Assembly (NCBI RefSeq): GCF_037892195.1
Contig: NZ_JATACI010000002.1
Coordinates: 744,001 to 808,000 of the forward strand
Length of the DNA stretch: 64,000 bases
DNA from: Yoonia sp. GPGPB17
Lineage (GTDB): Bacteria > Pseudomonadota > Alphaproteobacteria > Rhodobacterales > Rhodobacteraceae
Reading direction: 5' to 3'
Translations under genes and position numbers: made by a program
Notes under the pieces: model-generated
Told to the model about the DNA's origin: nothing
The model's input: the letters and a program-made list of their open reading frames with translations, nothing else
The model's database searches: none
Shown here: positions 7,748 to 15,817 of the stretch, in pieces
Position numbering within the stretch: position 1 is the stretch's first letter
Layout: every line of letters starts with the position of its first letter

Positions 7748-8607
7748 CACGCCGTCTCCAGTGTCTTTGTGGGTAGCGCATCGACAATCTCTTCCCAGCC
7801 CGAGAGATCGTTATTCTCGCCGGACCGCTGTCCGAACACCTGTGCAATCAGCATGCCAGCAGCGTCAAACATCTCGATCGAGATGGCGGCACCGCGCTTT
7901 GTCGGTTTTGTAACAGCATAGACTTCGGCGACATGATCACCTCTGAGGTGCAGATCAAACCGGTCATCAAGCACGTTGAGCCATGGACCCATTGGCTTGA
8001 TATTCTCCAATGTTCCCCAATGGATCTGGATCATGCCGCGATTGCCGACGAACAGGATGACCTCCTGACCGGCCTTTGCGACCGCCTCCAAAAGCTGGGA
8101 GGGTGTGTCGTTGGTCAGCGGCCTGACCCAGCTTTCACCTGCAACCATGCGATAGGCTCCCAGCCTGTTCGTCCCGAGTTTGGATGTCATACGCATGAAC
8201 TGGTGCGTGTCTGTCATTTTGGCCCACTCAGACAAGAGCGCGTCCCGCTTCGCGGCATTCTCTTTCGGCGCTTCCGGCGGTGTGCGCTCCGCAACATCAA
8301 GTTTTTCACTGCCGTCAATCGCCAGACTGTCCACAACAGACGACCACGCATCGTGATTGGAATCCTCACGCAGAAAGACCTTGTGTACAGCATCACCAGC
8401 TGCATCAAAGACCTGCAAGGTGCGGCGCAGACCACGCTCCGTCTCTTGCTCAATCGCAAAGGCATGTGCCCAGTACTTGGAAAAGATGCGCAGGTCGATC
8501 TCTTTGCCTAGGACCATCGATGCATGTGCACCGCTGTGGTATTCACCATAGGTGCCGACACGCTCATGCACAGCGCTTTCGTTTCGGGTCACCACGGGCA
8601 AGGACAT
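7747..8607 (-). pseudogene. hmuS: HmuS haem-degrading/transfer protein, 5'-truncated at a deletion junction
   Basis: HmuS/HemS proteins receive haem in the cytoplasm and degrade or transfer it. From VTRNESAVHERVGTYGEYH onward (about 285 residues) the protein follows the family, including the second repeat with MTDTHQFMRMTSKLG and VGNRGMIQIHWG. A full protein has around 340-350 residues, so roughly the first 70, including part of the first repeat, are missing. Directly upstream, at about 8590-8600, the sequence turns into a relaxase remnant in another frame. A chance ATG at 8607 could start a shortened product. The join looks like a deletion that removed the hmuS start and anything before it, such as a receptor gene. 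Confidence 0.82.
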
Positions 8608-8971
8608 AACCTTTCTCTTCAAGAGCATGGCCAAAGGCTTCCTTCGTGTCAGAGACCGCCCACGCTTCATGGAAGACAATCGCCCGTGCCTGGTCCTGCA
8701 GCCCGAGCGTCCGTTCCGCCCGTTCAATCGCCGTTTCGAATTGATGGATGGAGACCTTCTCAGTCTCAGGAGGATTGATGCTAAGCGAGAATAGGAACTG
8801 CTGGCATTTCGTGCCTTTTAAAATCGCATCGGCTTCCTGAAAAGCACCGTGCAGGTTGTCAGCCGTGAACCCCCGCAGATCATGGAGTTCGACATGATCG
8901 TTATCGCGATCATTCATCAAGTGAGCTGCGAGCTTCAAACCGTTCCCGCGCTGATTGCCGACGATGATCAT
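8564..8971 (-). pseudogene. MobA/VirD2-type relaxase, internally deleted remnant
   Basis: The first 100 or so residues match the start of a plasmid/ICE relaxase: MIIVGNQRGNGLKLAAHLMN, then FLFSLSINPPE and ending in ARAIVFHE. In intact relaxases this is followed by the H-x-H metal site and several hundred more residues. Here it jumps to a short piece typical of the far end of the same family (EAFGHALEEKGYVLARGD) and then runs into hmuS. So the gene has lost its metal-binding centre and middle and cannot nick DNA. The start overlaps the stop of mobC in ATGA form. It marks the edge of a mobilisable element. Confidence 0.78.
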
Positions 8972-9420
8972 GAGCGGTCCTCGCTTTCGTAGCCAAGTGC
9001 GTTCATTAGTTCGTTGCGGATGGCCAGCACAGCCGCGCAGGTTGCCATGAGTTCCTCTTCGACTTCCGGCGATAGAGGCAGCGCACCCATGTTCGCGGCC
9101 TTGGCAAGCTGATTGAGATTATTCGCCAGACGGAGGTTGCCGAGCAGTCCAAGCGCCCGCGCCAGCGCGGCGTGGTCTTTGACGGGAGCAGTTCCGCGTG
9201 TCCGTCGAGGAGACAGATCACTGTCAAACGCCTTGGCTTTGATATAGGAGCCAAGCGGTGTTCCAGCCGCAGCATGGTCCAGCTTTTCCCGCTCTTCCTC
9301 AGTCAGACGCAGAGAGAATGGCGGCGGTGTTTTCTTGCGAGCGGATTGTGATCTTTTCTTCCGAGCCGCGGGGCGGGGTTTACGTGTTGAAGCGGGAAAG
9401 GATTGTCGCAGATGGCTCAT
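8968..9420 (-). CDS. mobC: MobC-family mobilisation (relaxosome accessory) protein
   Basis: The protein of about 150 residues has a very basic N-terminus (many Lys and Arg in the first 30 residues), then a ribbon-helix-helix-like start (PFSLRLTEEEREKLDHAAAG) and a MobC-type C-terminal helix pair with GNLRLANNLNQLAKAAN, a hallmark phrase of this family. MobC helps the relaxase open DNA at oriT. The reading frame is complete and overlaps the relaxase remnant downstream. Because that relaxase is destroyed, the protein has no local partner. It could act in trans or simply be decaying cargo. Confidence 0.82.
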   Translation of the reverse strand: MSHLRQSFPASTRKPRPAARKKRSQSARKKTPPPFSLRLTEEEREKLDHAAAGTPLGSYIKAKAFDSDLSPRRTRGTAPVKDHAALARALGLLGNLRLANNLNQLAKAANMGALPLSPEVEEELMATCAAVLAIRNELMNALGYESEDRS

Positions 9421-9488
9421 GGTCCCATCCCCGGCAAATCGGCTTCATGTGGCTTCAACTGGGCTTCCCAGTCCTCTAAAACCTCAAA

Positions 9489-9570
9489 GAGAGAGTTCGA
9501 ACTTTCTCCCGTCAGGTCCGCCACTTCCTTGCAGTTTGATCCGTATGTTTGAAGTCAAACTCCTCAAACA
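9489..9570. other. inverted repeats upstream of mobC, possible oriT remnant
   Basis: Two dyads lie in the 208-base gap before mobC. One is a 20-base imperfect palindrome centred on TTCGAA (9489-9508, one mismatch). The other is TGTTTGA (9546-9552) facing TCAAAC (9555-9560) and TCAAACA (9564-9570). Origins of transfer usually sit just upstream of mob genes and carry such repeats beside a nick site. I cannot identify the nick sequence, so this is only a candidate. Confidence 0.25.
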
Positions 9571-9628
9571 GAAATGCGCAACTCTAGATCCGATTTGAAG
9601 GCGGGCAGGACCGAAATTCCCGGCGGAC

Positions 9629-12094
9629 CTAATTCCCGGTTGGTCGCAGAACAGTCACCCCAACCGCTGCAGCTCGCGCCAGATCGGGGTCGAGTGACAT
9701 CGGAATGTACTCACCACGCCGCCACAACTCGCCCAGATTGTCGTAGTGCCGTGACAGCGGATGCCCGGATTGTCCGGTCGACGTAATGAAGACTGAACTG
9801 TCGGGGTCGGCGAAATCATAGACCCCCCGATAGGCCCCCGCATGCACATTTTGAAACGGGTAGGGATCAACGCCAGAGGTTTTGGCCCGTTGCAGCGTAT
9901 GATCACCGCCGCTGGTCGATTGCCGGATATTTACCACCCATTCAAGGATTGGTGTGTTGCCCAGCACGGGGTGATCGTGGGTCGCCACATGCGCATCGCC
10001 CCAGCGTACAGCCTCGACCGCGCCGCCATGGTTCTCGGCAATCCAGAGGAGCGCGTCATCCAGTGATTGCCGGGCGATATCGGTGCAGGTTTCAACCGGG
10101 GCGGATTGAATCACATCGCACCAGATACTTGCACCATTGATGTCGCGGAACACGCGTTCGATAAAAACCGGTTCGACGTGGGTGAACTCATCGGCCAGCG
10201 GACCTAATTCATCGCGGATCAGGCGTTGCTGGACCGCGCGCACCCAGGCCGAGTAGATCAGTGGCTCGGGCAGATGTTCGTTCATCTCACCGTTCCATGC
10301 TGACAGCAGGTTCAGGGCAATCTGGCGCCGTCGTTCGGGCGTGCCATCAGGGGCTGCGTCGCCGGTGAACCACAAGTCAGCACCCATCAGGGTGGAGAGC
10401 GTACGTGCGGTGAAGCTGACCGTATCCAGCTGTGCTTCGATAAAGCTGTCGCGCGTATGCACCTCGCGCGCCTGCATCAGACGGCGCCAGCGGTTGATCC
10501 GCTGTGTGTCACCCCACGAATGGGTGACGTGACGCGGAAACGGGCGGTCAACAGTCTTGTTGTTGGTGTTGCCGAGAATACCACCCGGTGGATCAAGGAA
10601 CTCTGGGTTGTCACGGTAGGGAAAGCGCCCCTGCCAGCGGTTTTCGGGCAAATACCCAAAGGCGGGCAGGCGGCCCTGGCTTTGGTGGTTGGCATCACGT
10701 GCGGGGATGGCGCCCACGGTTTTCATCGCGATCCGATTGCGATCTGCCAACGTCAGGTTCTGCGCCGGGGCGATAAAGGCATCACCCGCCGTAATCGCCT
10801 CTTCTACCGTGCGCGCGTGGTTCAATGCGAAGGCGGCGGATATGGTGGTGTCCCGGTCTGACAGGGCCGTCCATGAAATTGCTGTCACATGGCCGGGCGG
10901 AGTGATTGTGCCCAGATCATATTTGTCGCGCGGCATGACCGGCCCATTGGCGGTCCATCGCAGGCGCAGTGTGACCGCCGAGCCGTCTTTGACGTTGATG
11001 ATGCTGTCACGTGTGCGGAACGGGACCCAACCGTTGGGGCTGCGGTATTCTTCGGGGTTATCGGGGTTCACCTCTTCGACCATGATGTCCACATCGTCAA
11101 CGCCTGCCGTGGTCACGCCCCATCCCAAGGCATCGCTGCGCCCGCTCAGGACCAGCGGCATGCCCGGGATTGTTCCGCCGATGATGCCACCTGTCCCAAG
11201 CTCCAGCCGCGCCAGATACCAGATCGACGGGGCGGTCAGACCCAGATGGGGATCATTGGCCAGCAGCGTAGAGCCGGTTGTCGCGCGCGACGCGCTGGCC
11301 GCCCATGCATTGGATGCACCCCGCAATGGTGCGGGTCTAATGGGTGAGAGCCGATCATAGGCCAGGCGCATGTTGGGTGTGTAAGGCGCAACACCGGGTA
11401 CAAGGCTGCTGTATTCGGGCAGGGCCGCGATCCCGCCGGTGGGATCGTCGGGCAGGATGTCACTGAGCCGATCATTATCGAGCAAAAGCGAGACCCGGGC
11501 GCGCAGCACTTCATCTTCAAGGTCTGATGTCAGGTCAAGCGCCATCAGTTTGAGTATGGCAATCGAGTCTGCCGGTTGCCACGGTGCAATCGCATGGTTG
11601 AAGAGCCACATCTCGGGTGCACCGCGGCCCAGTGCACCTTTGTTCACTTCCGCAATCCACGCATTCACACCGCGGGAATAGGCGTTGAGATAGGCCTTTG
11701 CTTCATCCGTTTGCGCATCAACTGACGACACCGACAGGGTGTAGAGATCAAACCGGCGCAAAACCTCGTCAATGCCAACGGTCCGCTCGCCAAACAGTTC
11801 CGACAGCCGCCCTTGGGCCGTGCGCCGCAGCATCGTCATCTGCCAAAGGCGATCCTGTGCATGGGCATAGCCGAGGGCGAAGTAAACATCCTCATCGGTT
11901 TCGCCAAAGATATGCGGCACATTGGCGTTGTCGCGCACAATCTCGACCGGTGCCGAGATACCGGCAACGTCGCTGTTGGCGTTATAGTCGGGCAGGGACC
12001 GGGAGGCGAAATAATAGGCCAGCGAAATCGCAGCGACGACAAGTACAATCAGGGCAGAGGCAAGCCGGACAAGCCAGCGAAAGATCAACGCCAT
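9629..12094 (-). CDS. penicillin acylase family Ntn hydrolase
   Basis: This 821-residue precursor belongs to the penicillin/acylhomoserine-lactone acylase family. It has an N-terminal membrane or signal segment at residues 7-28, the alpha-subunit motif NVPHIFGETDEDVYFALGYAHAQDR, and the autocleavage site in GASNAWA around residue 265, where the Ser becomes the catalytic N-terminus of the beta subunit. It would cleave amide bonds of N-acyl compounds in the periplasm. Known substrates in the family include penicillins and acyl-homoserine lactones, and neither can be assigned here. It is the last gene of the liv operon, 57 bases after livM, so it may release amino acids that the transporter imports (inference). 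Confidence 0.9.
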   Translation of the reverse strand: MALIFRWLVRLASALIVLVVAAISLAYYFASRSLPDYNANSDVAGISAPVEIVRDNANVPHIFGETDEDVYFALGYAHAQDRLWQMTMLRRTAQGRLSELFGERTVGIDEVLRRFDLYTLSVSSVDAQTDEAKAYLNAYSRGVNAWIAEVNKGALGRGAPEMWLFNHAIAPWQPADSIAILKLMALDLTSDLEDEVLRARVSLLLDNDRLSDILPDDPTGGIAALPEYSSLVPGVAPYTPNMRLAYDRLSPIRPAPLRGASNAWAASASRATTGSTLLANDPHLGLTAPSIWYLARLELGTGGIIGGTIPGMPLVLSGRSDALGWGVTTAGVDDVDIMVEEVNPDNPEEYRSPNGWVPFRTRDSIINVKDGSAVTLRLRWTANGPVMPRDKYDLGTITPPGHVTAISWTALSDRDTTISAAFALNHARTVEEAITAGDAFIAPAQNLTLADRNRIAMKTVGAIPARDANHQSQGRLPAFGYLPENRWQGRFPYRDNPEFLDPPGGILGNTNNKTVDRPFPRHVTHSWGDTQRINRWRRLMQAREVHTRDSFIEAQLDTVSFTARTLSTLMGADLWFTGDAAPDGTPERRRQIALNLLSAWNGEMNEHLPEPLIYSAWVRAVQQRLIRDELGPLADEFTHVEPVFIERVFRDINGASIWCDVIQSAPVETCTDIARQSLDDALLWIAENHGGAVEAVRWGDAHVATHDHPVLGNTPILEWVVNIRQSTSGGDHTLQRAKTSGVDPYPFQNVHAGAYRGVYDFADPDSSVFITSTGQSGHPLSRHYDNLGELWRRGEYIPMSLDPDLARAAAVGVTVLRPTGN

Positions 12095-12114
12095 AGGATC
12101 CTCGGAGAGTTGGG

Positions 12115-12138
12115 TCTGCCCTGTTTTAGCAGGGCAGA
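12115..12138 (-). other. 9-bp hairpin between livM and the acylase gene
   Basis: TCTGCCCTG (12115-12123) pairs perfectly with CAGGGCAGA (12130-12138) around a six-base loop. There is no run of T after the stem on the minus strand, so it is more likely an mRNA-stability or partial attenuation element that separates acylase expression from the transporter than a full terminator. Confidence 0.4.
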
Positions 12139-12151
12139 CAGCAGGAACAAG

Positions 12152-13453
12152 TTAGCGTTCCGGGATCAGGCCACGGGGGCTGAACCGCAACACCAGCAAA
12201 AGAACAACGCCCATGGTCAGCAAGCGCATATGCGCCGCGGACTCGATCATCCGTTCTTTCAACGCGCTGCCATCTTCCAAACCGCTGCTGAGGATGTTCA
12301 TCAGCCCAAGGCCAAGCGGTTCCACCTGCACCCAAAGCCACCAGATCAGCATACCACCCAGAACAGCACCAAAGTTGTTGCCGGACCCGCCGACAATCAC
12401 CATGACCCAGACAAGAAAGGTAAAGCGCAGCGGCTGATAGGTGCCGGGCGTCAACTGCCCATCCAATGTTGTCATCATCGCACCAGCAACGCCGCAGACG
12501 GCAGAGCCCAAGATGAAGATCTGCAAATGACGTCCCTTGACGTCTTTGCCCATGGCTTCGGCCGCCGTTTCATTGTCACGGATCGCGCGCATCATGCGGC
12601 CCCAGGGGCTGTTGAGTGCCTTTTGCGCCAGCCACAGGATGATCAGCAGGACGATGGTGAACAGGATCGCGTAGCCGACTTTGGTGTAAAGCGTCGATGC
12701 GGTCACCGGGTCCAGCCCAAGGCTGGCGGCACGTTCCACAAACCCGGGGTCCTGTTGCAGGTCGATCTCATATGGCACGGGCCGATCCAGACCGATGACA
12801 TTCTTGACGCCCCGTGCGAGCCAATCTTCGTTCTTGAGCACGGCAATGATGATTTCGGCAATCCCCAGCGTGGCAATCGCAAGGTAATCAGAGCGCAGAC
12901 CAAGGGCTGTCTTCCCGATCACCCAAGCGGCCCCAGCGGCCAGCAAGCCACCCACAGGCCAGCTGAGCAGGATTGGCAGGTTCAGACCACCAAGATTGCC
13001 GCTGACAGCCGGGTTGACCGCTTCCACCGCGACCTTGCCGGGATCAAAGACGGCGCGATAAAGGAAGAAACCGCCCACAAGGATCACAAGCGTCGCAATC
13101 GTCTTGGTGCGGCCTTCAAGGCGCTTTTGGGCTTGCACAGCTGCAACGACAGTCAATGCACCCAACACCAACCCGGCTATGATACGCAGACCACCAGCCT
13201 GCCACGCTTCTGGCACAGGTTCGGTTGAGACCAGCACGGCGGCGAGGCCCCCAAGGGCGACAAACCCCATGACACCGATGTTAAACAGCCCTGCAAAGCC
13301 CCATTGCAGGTTTACACCCAGTGCCATGATGGCCGAAATTAGCCCCATGTTCAGGATCAGAAGGGCTGAATTCCAGCCCTGAATCATCCCGGTGCCAATC
13401 AAAAGGATGGCGACAAGACCAAAAAGGGCGGTATCTCTGACTTGGGTACTCAT
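12152..13453 (-). CDS. livM: branched-chain amino-acid ABC transporter permease LivM
   Basis: This is a hydrophobic protein of 433 residues in the LivM/UrtC permease family. Typical phrases are MALGVNLQWGFAGLFNIGVMGFVALGG near residues 40-70, LRSDYLAIATLGIAEII around residue 230 and the EAMGKDVKGRHLQIF cytoplasmic loop that contacts the ATPases. It is longer than the common 320-residue form because of extra helices and loop between the first and central membrane segments. Its ATG overlaps the livH stop (ATGA). With LivH it forms the membrane channel. The substrate is probably branched-chain or another amino acid, set by the binding protein at 16692. Confidence 0.93.
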   Translation of the reverse strand: MSTQVRDTALFGLVAILLIGTGMIQGWNSALLILNMGLISAIMALGVNLQWGFAGLFNIGVMGFVALGGLAAVLVSTEPVPEAWQAGGLRIIAGLVLGALTVVAAVQAQKRLEGRTKTIATLVILVGGFFLYRAVFDPGKVAVEAVNPAVSGNLGGLNLPILLSWPVGGLLAAGAAWVIGKTALGLRSDYLAIATLGIAEIIIAVLKNEDWLARGVKNVIGLDRPVPYEIDLQQDPGFVERAASLGLDPVTASTLYTKVGYAILFTIVLLIILWLAQKALNSPWGRMMRAIRDNETAAEAMGKDVKGRHLQIFILGSAVCGVAGAMMTTLDGQLTPGTYQPLRFTFLVWVMVIVGGSGNNFGAVLGGMLIWWLWVQVEPLGLGLMNILSSGLEDGSALKERMIESAAHMRLLTMGVVLLLVLRFSPRGLIPER

Positions 13454-14460
13454 ACCGATTGTCCTTTGAACAGGCCCGTAGGGCGGAACAGCAGTACGAT
13501 GATCAGGATCGCAAAGCTGACGGCGAATTTGTAGTCGGTGGACAGAAGCTGGACGAGGCCATCTGGCTCAAGGCTTTCAGGCATCAGATAGGTCAGCACC
13601 TTCTTCCACGCGTAGGTGATTGTGACTTCGCTGAACGCGATGACAAACCCACCCGCAATGGCCCCCAATGGATTGCCGAGACCGCCGACGATGGCGGCGG
13701 CAAAGATCGGCAGGAGCAGTTGGAAATAGGTGAAGGCTTTAAAGGATTTATCGAGGCCGTAGAGCACACCAGCAGTGGTCGCAAGGGCCGCGACGATCAT
13801 CCATGTGACCTTGACGACCCAATCAGGGTTGATGCCGGACAGAAGGGCGAGGTCTTCGTTGTCGGAAAACGCGCGCATGGATTTCCCGGTCCGTGTCTTG
13901 TTCAGGAACCAGAACAACAGCGCCATGGCAATCAGTGCAACGACGACGGTGATCGCTTGCGTTGTCTTAATCGCCAGGCCTTCGTTCAAGCCGGTCATTT
14001 CCTTGAATTCGCGCGCTGTGATGATGAATCGTTCGCCATCGGCAAACCGGATGTCGCGCACGCCGATAATGAACCGCACAACGCCATTCATAACGAACAT
14101 GACGCCCATCGATACAATAACAAGGATCACGGGCGAGGCTTTTTGTTCGCGGTAAAACTTGTAAACACCCCAATCGGTCCCCAGCAGCAGAAGGATGGTC
14201 GCGCCAATGCCAAAGGGCAGGGCGAGCAGGGCTGTTGGCAGCGGGCCAAAGGTGATCCCCATGCCGACGAAGGCGGTGGTGAACAGGATCGTAATCGCGG
14301 TACCAAAGGCCATTGTGTCGCCGTGGGCGAAGTTCGAGAACCGCAAGATACCGTAGATCATCGTGACACCCAGTGCGCCAATGGCAAGCTGCGCGCCATA
14401 GGCAAGGCCGGGAACAAAGACAAAGTTCGCGAAGGCGACGATGGCGTTGAGGAAGTCCAT
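13450..14460 (-). CDS. livH: branched-chain amino-acid ABC transporter permease LivH
   Basis: This is a LivH/UrtB-type permease of about 336 residues. It carries GALGVTMIYGILRFSNFAHGDTMAFG near residues 28-55 and ends with DYKFAVSFAILIIVLLFRPTGLFKG, the standard C-terminus. I prefer the ATG at 14460 to the GTG four codons earlier because AAGG stands about 12 bases before the ATG, while the GTG has no room for a binding site. It pairs with LivM. It follows a small periplasmic gene by 33 bases. Confidence 0.93.
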   Translation of the reverse strand: MDFLNAIVAFANFVFVPGLAYGAQLAIGALGVTMIYGILRFSNFAHGDTMAFGTAITILFTTAFVGMGITFGPLPTALLALPFGIGATILLLLGTDWGVYKFYREQKASPVILVIVSMGVMFVMNGVVRFIIGVRDIRFADGERFIITAREFKEMTGLNEGLAIKTTQAITVVVALIAMALLFWFLNKTRTGKSMRAFSDNEDLALLSGINPDWVVKVTWMIVAALATTAGVLYGLDKSFKAFTYFQLLLPIFAAAIVGGLGNPLGAIAGGFVIAFSEVTITYAWKKVLTYLMPESLEPDGLVQLLSTDYKFAVSFAILIIVLLFRPTGLFKGQSV

Positions 14461-14493
14461 TTTAGAGATCACCCTTGGAAATCATTATGTTGT

Positions 14494-14838
14494 TCATTGA
14501 AGCACCTCACACGTGCCCGTCAGGCGTTCGCCTGCGCGGGTATTGGCGTAGACGGCAGAACCGTCACCCTGCATCACCATCATGACATCTGATCCGCCCA
14601 TGCCGTCGGCCCAGAACCCGCGGATGTCACCTAGCAGAATTGGCTCTGCGGGAAATGTGGCTTCACCCAGCTGCACTGTCGTGACCCGCCGTTGTGTCGG
14701 CTCATCGGGGTTCATAGGAGGGGCAAATTGGGCATAGTCGATCTCAAACTGGATAGGCGTGCCTGAGAAGTCGCAAGAGACGACTTCGGCCATCGTCGGC
14801 CCAGCCATTGCGGCACAGATTGCAGTTGCCGCCTTCAT
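14494..14838 (-). CDS. small secreted protein inside the liv operon, unknown function
   Basis: The protein has 114 residues with a signal peptide over about residues 1-17 (MKAATAICAAMAGPTMA) and a mature domain of about 97 residues with two cysteines, one after VVS and one in TGTCEV near the end, which could form a disulphide. The start shares ATGA with the livF stop. I recognise no family. Its fixed position between the ATPase and permease genes suggests a role tied to the importer, but no motif supports a specific function. Confidence 0.7.
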   Translation of the reverse strand: MKAATAICAAMAGPTMAEVVSCDFSGTPIQFEIDYAQFAPPMNPDEPTQRRVTTVQLGEATFPAEPILLGDIRGFWADGMGGSDVMMVMQGDGSAVYANTRAGERLTGTCEVLQ

Positions 14839-15662
14839 CCGCCCAAGAAGCTCCGCCGGACTTGTCCGTCGGCCAACAGCTCTTTGCCCGTGCCGGTATG
14901 CGCATTGCGCCCTTGTACTAAGACATAGGCTTTATCTGCAATTTCAAGCGCTTGCCGTGCGTTCTGTTCCACCATCAGGATCGGGATACCGGTCCGCGCA
15001 ACCTCGATGATCCGATCGAAAAGCTCATCCATCACGATGGGTGACACGCCCGCCGTCGGCTCGTCCAGCATCAGCACTTTGGGTTGCGTCATCAGCGCAC
15101 GTCCCACGGCGACTTGCTGGCGTTGCCCGCCCGAGAGTTCGCCCGCCGCCTGATTTCGTTTATCCTTCAGGATCGGGAAAAGGTCGAAGACCTGCGTCAT
15201 CGTGTCTTTGAAATCATCGCGGCGGATAAACGCGCCCATCTCAAGGTTTTCTTCCACGGTCATCGACGTAAAGATGTTTGAGGTCTGCGGCACAAAACCC
15301 ATGCCCTTGACCACACGCTGTTGCGGGGAAAGGTGGGTGATATCCTCACCATCCAGACGCACTGCCCCCTCATTGACATTGAGCATGCCAAAGACCGCCT
15401 TCATCGCTGTAGACTTACCGGCACCGTTCGGGCCGACGATCACAGCAATCTCGCCTTTCTCAGCGGCAATCGTGCACGCATGCAGGATGTCGGGGCCTTT
15501 GCCGTAACCACCCGTCATTGCATCACCGATCAGGAAAGGTTCGCCGGTCTGCGCAACACTGTCGCGCGCTGTATTCTTGGCCGCCGTTAGCGTCCCGCCA
15601 CCAGGATTGGTGATCGACCGGTCCTTGTTCCCCCGGTCATCTTGGTAGGGGTTTTGGGTCAC
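14835..15662 (-). CDS. livF: branched-chain amino-acid ABC transporter ATP-binding protein LivF
   Basis: This is an ATPase with Walker A GPNGAGKS at about residues 77-84, signature ELSGGQRQQ, Walker B VLMLDEPTAG and the LivF-type ending ILMVEQNARQALEIADKAYVLVQG. It carries an unusual N-terminal extension of roughly 40 polar residues before the ATPase domain (MTQNPYQDDRGNKDRS...). Translation starts at a GTG (15662) that overlaps the stop of a 52-residue gene (GTGA). The extension is continuous with the main frame, so it is probably real, though a start nearer the domain cannot be excluded. Confidence 0.92.
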   Translation of the reverse strand: MTQNPYQDDRGNKDRSITNPGGGTLTAAKNTARDSVAQTGEPFLIGDAMTGGYGKGPDILHACTIAAEKGEIAVIVGPNGAGKSTAMKAVFGMLNVNEGAVRLDGEDITHLSPQQRVVKGMGFVPQTSNIFTSMTVEENLEMGAFIRRDDFKDTMTQVFDLFPILKDKRNQAAGELSGGQRQQVAVGRALMTQPKVLMLDEPTAGVSPIVMDELFDRIIEVARTGIPILMVEQNARQALEIADKAYVLVQGRNAHTGTGKELLADGQVRRSFLGG

Positions 15663-15817
15663 GGGGTGATGTACTCTTCCAGGAACGGTGCATAGGTCAG
15701 CAGTGTATCGCGCATCAGCGCCTGCTCGGTCCCATCAGCATGGTTCACGTAGATGTAGTAAAACGTTGCAGCAGAGCCGAGGATCGCCCCCAGCAGAACA
15801 GTCAGGAGAAATTTCAT
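15659..15817 (-). CDS. 52-residue membrane protein between livG and livF
   Basis: A short frame begins MKFLLTVLLGAILGSAATFYYIY, a single hydrophobic helix (residues 3-23), followed by a polar tail that ends FLEEYITP. The ATG (15817) shares ATGA with the end of livG and its TGA shares GTGA with the start of livF, so it is locked into the operon on both sides. It is probably a one-helix inner-membrane or signal-anchored protein with its tail in the periplasm. I know no named family. Double start-stop overlap makes a chance frame unlikely. Confidence 0.7.
   Translation of the reverse strand: MKFLLTVLLGAILGSAATFYYIYVNHADGTEQALMRDTLLTYAPFLEEYITP

Noticed and set aside
9421..9628. Second copy of the tRNA-Ser 3' end that would delimit one element spanning 466-9600
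   Set aside because: I found no repeat of the tRNA 3' end near the mobilisation remnant, so the two mobile remnants are treated as independent.
11813..14592. Long plus-strand frames of 471 and 377 codons across the liv genes
   Set aside because: They are antisense to livM, livH and the acylase, are rich in His, Gln and Arg with no domain, and lack start context. The minus-strand frames carry all family motifs.
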